From positions 62,001 through 126,000 of the forward strand of contig NW_026515407.1 in NCBI RefSeq assembly GCF_014898815.1: a DNA stretch of 64,000 nt. Reading direction: 5' to 3'. The stretch's first letter is position 1, and each line of letters opens with the position of its first letter. Source of the stretch: Panonychus citri. Its lineage: Eukaryota; Arthropoda; Arachnida; Trombidiformes; Tetranychidae. Made by a program: the position numbers and the translations under genes. The notes beneath the pieces are model-generated. The model was not told where the DNA came from. It saw only the letters and a program-made list of their open reading frames with translations, and searched no databases. Below, in pieces: positions 57,800 through 64,000 of the stretch.

Positions 57800-58116
57800 T
57801 TAATTTCTTTTTTCCTCTGGTAATACTATGTTGTCATAATTGTAATTAATTTGTTCCAATTTTTTAGCAACTCTTTTTATATATTCCGGACATTGATAAT
57901 ACTTGAAGGAGTGACCATTGTTGCCACATCCGTTGGATGACCATTTCTCTTTATTGTGTATATATTTGCATCTCGTTAGACAATTGCCTGAGCAATAGAT
58001 GTAATCAACGGTTAAAAAAACCGCCGCTGATCCCTGAGATTTCATCTCAATCAGCCCTCTAACAAAAATGTTAGTTGACACACTGCAAAAGCAGTAAGAG
58101 GAAGCTCCTTTTTCTC
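57800..58116 (-). pseudogene. Orphan Cys-rich terminal exon
   Basis: The minus strand starts after a good acceptor (TTTATTTAG|GAGAAAAAGG) and stays open for 105 codons to a stop. It is rich in Cys and aromatic residues: GASSYCFCSVSTNIFVRGLI, DYIYCSGNCLTRCKYIHNKE, SNGCGNNGHSFKYYQCPEYI. No start or upstream exon is present in the inserted block, which is bounded by member D's broken promoter on one side and a zinc-finger 5' fragment on the other. I do not recognise the family. It is probably the last exon of a small Cys-rich protein carried in by rearrangement. Confidence 0.5.
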
Positions 58117-58134
58117 CTAAATAAATCAATTCTA

Positions 58135-58497
58135 TTCTTCTTTACTTTGTTCTCAATTCTCTTAAGATAATTTTAAATCTTTTTCTTTCTATTTATTGTT
58201 GTAATTTAATTAATTTTCTAGAAAATAGTTTTAATTACTTGAGTTTCTTCGCTCTACCAGCGTCCATCTCAATTCTGCTCATCTGTTTGACTCCGTCATC
58301 ATCTTTAATAATTGGATAAAGGAGAAAATGTCTGAGTCTGAAATGATTAGAAATGACAAAAATGAAGCCAAATATTCATCAACAACTCAAAAAGTTAATA
58401 AAAATAAGGTAATTAGAATGTGTCAATGTCTTTGTGTGTCTAACAATCAACGTTTAAATTGTTCTTTTTCTTTTTCTTTCACTTGTTCATCTCTTTC
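58135..58497 (+). pseudogene. 5' fragment of the zinc-finger gene (exon 1 only)
   Basis: A copy of the leader, exon 1 (58328-58408, MSESEMIRNDKNEAKYSSTT then QKVNKNK) and the first 90 bases of intron 1. It breaks at TTCATCTCTTTCTCT, where a shared CT-rich word joins it to the upstream region of member E. No downstream exons belong to it, although splicing across member E to the complete gene downstream is conceivable. Confidence 0.75.
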
Positions 58498-58600
58498 TCT
58501 CTGTTTAAATGATCATTAGTTGGGTAAATTTCTTAGAAAGTGACAAATTATTATTACATCGAACCTCCTAATTCCACTCACCATGAACCTCTGGTTCGGG

Positions 58601-58608
58601 TATAAAAA
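58601..58608 (+). promoter_or_regulatory. TATA box of family member E
   Basis: TATAAAAA after GGTTCGGG, as in members B and C. Confidence 0.65.
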
Positions 58609-58763
58609 AGAGAGGGTGGAAATTGAGTTGATCGTCATTCGCTTCCTCGTCTTCAAGCCTTTTACTTGATCTTCACTTGATTTTCATCTTTTACCTTTTT
58701 TCTTTTTTTTCTTTTTATCTTTTTTTCTATTTGTTAATTGTTCTATTTTCTTAATTGATCAAA

Positions 58764-59323
58764 ATGTCTACTGTTACCGAAAAAATCATTGGTTGGAATA
58801 TTTTATCAGAGGAAATTAAAGCAATCAAATTGAAAGATTTGGTTAATTTAACTCGAACCTTTGAAAGTCTAATTAATGACATCATAATCTCCGAAAGTGA
58901 AAGAGCTGTTTTGGTGAGTTTAAATGATTTTTTCTTTTTTTTGCTTCTTCTTATTAATAATTCTCGTTCTTTATCTATTAGGAAACTCATAAATCGGTTA
59001 TAATTCGTGAAGAGAAACAACAATCATCTGTCATTGATTCGAATATTTCTTGGGAAGATTCGCAACTGAACAAGTCAATTTCTAAAGTTGATTGGAGTAT
59101 CGAAGAGAAGGGAAAATCATCACCACCCGAAGATAAAGACTCTGAAGTATTCGTTTGGCCAATGATCGATATTATGACTGAGGACGAAATGAATAATGAG
59201 ACTGATCATTGTAATGGAGATTCAGGTGAACCAGAAGAAGAACAACAACAACAACAAGAACAAGAGAAAGAAAAAAGTTCCAAGGTCGAAATGGATTGGA
59301 ATGGAGGAACCAATTGGTGTTAA
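58764..59323 (+). CDS. 'GWNILPEE' family member E
   Basis: Exons 58764-58913 and 58982-59323, 163 aa. Core IIGWNILSEEIKAIKLKDLV, second exon with VDWSIEEKGKSSPPEDKDSE and the Gln-run version EEEQQQQQEQEKEKSSKVEM, ending DWNGGTNWC. TATA promoter intact. It lies head to head with member D and immediately upstream of the right zinc-finger gene, mirroring member B and the left zinc-finger gene. Function unknown. Confidence 0.75.
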
Positions 59324-59850
59324 TCAAACTCTTTCGACGATTTGATGATTTGGACACTTGAATATTCAATTTGATTTCAATTCCATTTTTCGTAACATTT
59401 TCTATTCTCTCAACAACAATTTAACTTGAATTTTCTTTCATTATTGTATTTTAATCATTTCCACTTTGATCTTGTGTCCAAAAACCATAAATACAAGAAT
59501 AAAATTTTAATTCAAATTCCAATTGCAAATGTTATCCAATCAACTTATTATTCTGAAAGAAAGAGAATCGATGGAATAGATCGATTAAAGATCAGAAAAG
59601 AAAAGAAGAAGATCGATTGTGGTCGATCAATGCTCTTCTCAAGTCTATTCTGTTCAACAGAATCTGTTGTACTTTGTTCTCAATTCTCTTAAGATAATTT
59701 TAAATCTCTTTCTTTCTATTGTTGTAATTAAATTAATTTTCTAGAAAATAGTTTTAATTACTTGAGTTTCTTCGCTCTACCAGCGTCCATCTCAATTCTG
59801 CTCATCTGTTTGACTCCGTCATCATCTTTAATATTTGGTTAAAGGAGAAA

Positions 59851-61422
59851 ATGTCTGAGTCTGAAATGATTAGAAATGACAAAAATGAAGCCAAATATTC
59901 ATCAACAACTCAAAAAGTTAATAAAAATAAGGTAATTAGAATGTGTCAATGTCTTTGTGTGTCTAACAATCAACGTTTAAATTGTTCTTTTTCTTTTTCT
60001 TTCACTTGTTCATCTCTTTTTCTATTGCTACTTGTTTCTCCATTTTCCATTCTTTGTTTTCTCTTCTCTCTCCAACCTCAACCTTCTCATCTTCCTCCTT
60101 CTTCTCTTTCTGCTCTTTTTTGTGAATGCTTGATTTCTCTCTTGATTGAGAAATTTATTCTTTTTCTTCATTTTCTTGTCAAATTTTCTCTCATCTATCA
60201 ATACCATGTTCTTTAATTGAGTGAATATTTTTCTCCGAGTTATATTCACGTCGCCATATTGGCCTCATGGTTTAGTTATTCTGTCCTTATGATTGGTCTT
60301 TCTCGTTCCTTGCTCTTTCCTGTTCTTAGAGGTGGGCCACTATATCGATGATGATCATGTTGTCTGTTTATATGAGACATCGATTTCTCTTACTTTTTGT
60401 CTCTCTTTTTCTGTTTGTAAACATCGATTTTTTTTCTGAAAGTATTGATATTTCATCATTATCGATGTTTGAATTGTTAGAAAATTTAAAAATCGTCCAC
60501 CTCTACTTGTTCTTCATCTTTCCGTTCTCATTCTTCAAGTTGCTTACAAATCCCCGATTCAATTTCACTATCGGCAAAAATTCTAATAAGTAAAGAGACT
60601 ACTGTATCAACTATTCTCTCGGTATCAACAAATTATAGTATAACGAATACTACATGATTGTATTTTCTTTTCCGTTTTTATTCCTCTTATAAAATTATCA
60701 GGTTAAAGACTCTGACGACTCAAATTTAACTATGCATGGTCCCGATGAAGCTTCGGACTACACAGCCTCAACATCAACTAACATCGAAAGTATCAATAGT
60801 CGTGTTCATGACGATAGTGATTATGAAGGTGTTGAAATCTTATTATCCATGAGAAGTAGAGTTTTCAACTGTAAATGTGGCGAGTATCTAGATTCCATTA
60901 AAAACTGGAGTGAACACCAAAGAATATGCTCTGAATCGACGGTGAAAAGTAAGTCAGACTTACCATTAAATTCTTATTCATTAATTCATCATTTCCTTTT
61001 TTCTTATTTTAGCCTCAGCTCACCGTGAAAAATGTCAACTTTGTAACAAGACATTTTTGACTTGCGTTGCGTTAAATATTCACAGTACAAAGAAACACAA
61101 TAAGAGGAAAATCCGAACTGACTCTGTGATGCATTGTCCATGTGGTCAAAGTTTCACAGCCAAATGGAGGCAAAACTGTGTCCACAAACTAAATAGTCAT
61201 GGACGACATTGTAAAGCATTTAAAGAACGAGGTATTATTATTATAACTTTTATTACATGTATTATTAATGAAAAACAATGTAATCAAATTGATTAATATG
61301 AATGTTTCTTTTCTTTTTCAGAGACTCAATGTTCAATCTGCAAGAAAGGCTTCATCAATCGGAAGAGTCTCGAATATCATGGACTAAAGGCTCATAAATT
61401 GGCAGTGCCAGTCAATAGTTAA
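59851..61422 (+). CDS. C2H2-type zinc-finger protein, right copy
   Basis: Exons 59851-59931, 60702-60948, 61013-61231 and 61322-61422, 215 aa. Four finger-like units as in the left copy: FNCKCGEYLDSIKNWSEHQR-IC, KCQLCNKTFLTCVALNIH, MHCPCGQSFTAKWRQNCVHK, QCSICKKGFINRKSLEYHGL. Exons 3 and 4 appear identical to the left copy; exon 2 differs in a Ser/Asp-rich block before the first finger (TNIESINSRVHDDSDYEGVE against TSIGSNDARFLDDSDYEGVQ). Both copies look functional. Uneven divergence (fingers conserved, linker changed) suggests either selection on the fingers or gene conversion across the arms. Confidence 0.8.
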
Positions 61423-61504
61423 AATGATCTGCAATCAGTTTAAAGTTTGCAGATGAATGTAAGGTGTATGAAAGTGTGTATTTAACAATCAATTGTCTTT
61501 TACC

Positions 61505-61560
61505 CTTTAATCAATGACAAAATGAATGACAACAGGTACAATCAGGACTTGGAACTCTGG
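61505..61560 (-). pseudogene. OXLD1: Decayed OXLD1 remnant (minus strand)
   Basis: The minus strand reads PRVPSPDCTCCHSFC, the mirror of the remnant at 46560-46640. It marks the outer edge of the right arm. Confidence 0.6.
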
Positions 61561-61671
61561 GAATATATTAGAGTAAAATATAATCTCTTCTAATCTCAAT
61601 CTAATCGTAACCCTTTTATCAAATTATATTTCTCTAGTTAGGCTTTAACGATTAGTTCAATTTAAGATTTT

Positions 61672-61870
61672 TAGTGTATTGTCTACAATTGTTTATACAG
61701 AATGAATGTTTTTTTTTAAATTTTTCCTACTCTTTCATGAGTTAATCAAATCACTAAACACTGATGATATCGCTCTGGATGATCACTTTGATTCCGAATC
61801 GCAAACGTACCATAGTTAAATATCTATTGATTGTCTCCTCATATGTTGTGAAAATACTTTGACTTTGACT
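61672..61870 (+). pseudogene. Decayed copy of the JAK-like gene start
   Basis: Parallels 52853-53046: the acceptor-like end, ATGAATGTTTTTTTT against ATGAGTGTTTTCTCT, then GATGATATCGCTCTGGATGA and TATGTTGTGAAAATACTTTG, with indels that destroy the frame. Similarity ends close to the left end of the inverted-repeat element at 61887. Confidence 0.75.
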
Positions 61871-61886
61871 TATCGGTAAGGAAGAA

Positions 61887-62279
61887 CAAGAGTCCGTCAG
61901 CTCAAAACATTGGGCTGATATTTTCTCGGCTCAAGACTAGCGACTTTTTTTATATATAAAAGAAGCAAATGCAAATCAATTTATTTAATCGAAGAATTAA
62001 AATAAACATTTGATCTAAACCAATTAACTAACAAAACATGATCATTTTTGCATTTCGAGTAATTTCAAAATTGAGATTGTGTTGATTACGTTTAAAATTA
62101 CATTAAATGGTCTTTGCGATTCCAATTTCGTTCAACATTTTGTGTGTATGTTTTGCATTTAAACTAATTTTCTCCTTGATTAATTAAATAAATTGATCTG
62201 AATTTCATTATTTTCCGAAAAAACTTCCTAGTTTCGAGCCGAGAAAATCAGCTTAATGTTTTGAGCTGACGGACTCTTG
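61887..62279. mobile_element. 393-bp element with about 50-bp terminal inverted repeats (MITE-like)
   Basis: The left end CAAGAGTCCGTCAGCTCAAA continues through ACATTGGGCTGATATTTTCT to CGGCTC. The right end is its reverse complement ending GACGGACTCTTG at 62279, with a few mismatches. The interior is AT-rich with no transposase. No clear target-site duplication was found, so the superfamily cannot be named. It is unrelated in sequence to the element at 4897. It sits in or beside the decayed JAK-like copy. Confidence 0.7.
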
Positions 62280-62728
62280 AACTGATTGACCAGAAATTTG
62301 ATTTTCCCAAAGAAAATGAAAGTAACTCCATCTATGAGATGTTCGAAAAAATATTCAATACTATTTACTTTTTTTTTCTTTTCATAATTTCAATGAAATT
62401 CATTTTCTTTTGAATTTTGATTATCTAACAACAATCAGAATAAATTAATGTATCAAATAGTCATTGCTCGACTTTAATCATTTTACTATAAATTATCATC
62501 CATATTCTCCTTTAATCAAGGTAAGAATTCCTATTCTACTCACCATCATGATTCATCTTAATTTAATCATTTTTACATTTTTCTTTTTCAATTTGTTTCT
62601 CCTTCCAATTAGAAGCATGTTCATTTTACTTTTAGAGAAGATTTTTTAATTCTTTTTGTTTGGGCCAATTAATCACCTTCACCTAGTGATCAACTGATTC
62701 TAATCATTTCCATCACCGATAACTAACA
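62280..62728. other. Spacer and CRPPA promoter
   Basis: AT-rich. It should contain the CRPPA promoter; no clear TATA box was picked. No gene seen. Confidence 0.45.
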
Positions 62729-64000
62729 ATGAGCATCGGAATAATTATTCCAGCTGCTGGTTCTGGTTCTCGTTTTGATAATTCACCACCCAAACAATTT
62801 GTTAAAGTTGATGGCCTACCTTTACTTTATTATACAATATCTACATTTGTCAAGTAAGTAAAATAATCGATAGATCATCAATAATTCAGTTTTCATTTTC
62901 TAACAATATTTCATCTATTTGTTTCTCTTTTCATTTCCAGATTATCGTCAACAGTGTAAGTGTAACTCTTCATTCACCCAATTGCCTCACTCAATCAACA
63001 ATAGTTTGAGATTTTCACATCAAACTGACGTCAATTATTTTTTTCCCTCATTTTAATTGTTTAGATTACGAAATGGCTTAACTATTGTTGTAGTTTGTCC
63101 TGAAAGATATGTGAGTCTTGTCCGAGAAGAGATTCTGTCATATTTTTCAAATCAAGTTGAAAAGGGATCACTAACTGTCATCTTAGGCTGTGATAGTAGA
63201 CATCGTTCAATTAATACAGCTTTGAATTACCTACACAAAAGACCAGGTTTGTTGATTGTATTAGTACATGTAGACCAATTATTATAATTGTGTTTCAATG
63301 GTTTCCCTGTCAACAGATCGACCTGAATTGGTTATTATCCATGATGGAGTAAGACCGATGGTGGACACAAATTTACTGTCGCAGTTAATTGAGATGGCAA
63401 AAGAAAATGGGGTAATTAGTAACCATTTGATGAATTTGTGGTGGTTTCTAACATTTTTCCATATTTCCATAGGCAGCAGGTCCGATTTGCGATTTGGTAT
63501 CAACTACACTGAAAATTGATTCAGAAAATTTCATCTCCGATGTACTTTATCGTGATTTATATAAACAAAGTGAAATGCCTCAAGTATTCAGATACGAAGT
63601 GATTAAAAAGGGTTATGATGACGCAACTGATTTCGATCTTGATAATGGCACTGAATGTATGGACTTGGTACGAAAATATACCAATGTCAAGACCAAAGTT
63701 GTTCGAGGATCTCCTTCTAATCTATTTAAAGTTACTTTTAAAAAGGATCTTTATGCTATAGAGGGAATGCTAAAAGGTAAGTGATTAATTGTTCCATCTA
63801 ATTTGTTTTCATGAAATTGTAATCTTTTCTCTCTCTCTCTCTCTCTCTTAAATCCAGAAATAAGGACCATAAAATTGATTCCAATGTCTTCAAGCGTTGA
63901 TGATGACTTTTTATTCATCGAAGCAGTTGAAAAGGAATTGAAGAAACGATTTAAAAAAATCTTGATTGAAACATATCGAAATGGTCGCAATCAAAGTGCA
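62729..64000 (+). CDS. CRPPA: D-ribitol-5-phosphate cytidylyltransferase (CRPPA/ISPD), 5' part
   Basis: Makes CDP-ribitol for the ribitol-phosphate units of alpha-dystroglycan O-mannosyl glycan; cytosolic. Exons 62729-62853, 62941-62955, 63065-63246, 63317-63411, 63473-63776, and 63858 to beyond the window. Nucleotidyltransferase landmarks: IIIPAAGSGSRF then PPKQF (nucleotide binding), GCDSRHRSINTAL, VIIHDGVRPMVD (metal/active-site Asp), AAGPICDLVST, SEMPQVFRYEVI and GSPSNLFKVTFKKDL. The start is MSIGIIIPAAGSG, with no signal peptide. Exon 2 is a 15-nt micro-exon (KLSSTV across the joints), needed to keep phase. The C-terminal domain continues off the right edge. Confidence 0.9.

Larger units (their letters stand above)
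58500..61560. repeat. Right arm of the large inverted repeat
   Basis: Mirror of 46585-49640: promoter and gene of member E, the right zinc-finger gene, then the OXLD1 remnant. Similarity is high throughout. Intron 1 of the zinc-finger gene diverges in its 3' part (60550-60700 against 47451-47600). Confidence 0.85.

Overview
Organism. The window is compact, AT-rich arthropod nuclear DNA. Genes have GT-AG introns, many only 60-150 nt long, and the core promoters that can be seen carry a TATA box about 35 nt upstream of an arthropod-type TCA(G/T)T initiator. Recognisable animal genes are COG3, a myotubularin, TMEM147, OXLD1, CRPPA, ACSF2 and a JAK-like kinase. Small spidroin-type silk proteins point to a silk-making chelicerate. 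Together with the compact gene structure, a spider mite (Tetranychus-like) is my best guess. That is inference; no marker gene fixes the species.

Layout. (1) 0.5-9.2 kb: a duplicated and decaying cluster. It holds ACSF2 pseudogene pieces, three copies of a small secreted protein with a spidroin-type C-terminal domain (one full, one cut by a stop codon, one a 5' fragment), a 493-bp MITE, and an array of a secreted Gly/Ala/Lys-rich protein gene (one intact copy, one broken, one fragment). A second intact copy with its promoter lies at 19.6-20.7 kb. I read this as a candidate silk or adhesive gene cluster. (2) 9.7-25 kb: COG3 with one frameshift, a five-exon F-box/LRR-like gene, a seven-exon secreted Cys-rich (DUF1397-like) gene and a CRAL-TRIO lipid-transfer gene. 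(3) 25.8-27.6 kb: an intronless, apparently active myotubularin phosphatase. (4) 27.6-35.3 kb: almost 8 kb with no supportable gene. (5) 35.7-43.5 kb: one secreted Gly/Ser/Asn-rich protein gene spread over six exons with multi-kilobase introns. (6) 44.5-62.3 kb: a segmental-duplication hub. Copies of four families (a small two-exon protein of unknown function, a C2H2 zinc-finger protein, OXLD1 and a JAK-like kinase) are arranged as large inverted and direct repeats around TMEM147 and a four-TM protein. (7) 62.7 kb to the edge: the 5' part of CRPPA/ISPD.

How the genes relate. The housekeeping genes (Golgi tethering, phosphoinositide turnover, ER membrane, dystroglycan glycosylation, mitochondria) do not form one pathway. 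The two duplicated zones are the distinctive parts. The first couples a spidroin-like assembly domain with cationic Gly/Ala/Lys-rich secreted proteins that carry an acidic, dibasic-terminated pro-segment. The second is a rearrangement-prone palindromic block that is still making new and broken gene copies. Exon coordinates were placed by hand from splice motifs and reading phase. No transcript or database evidence was available.
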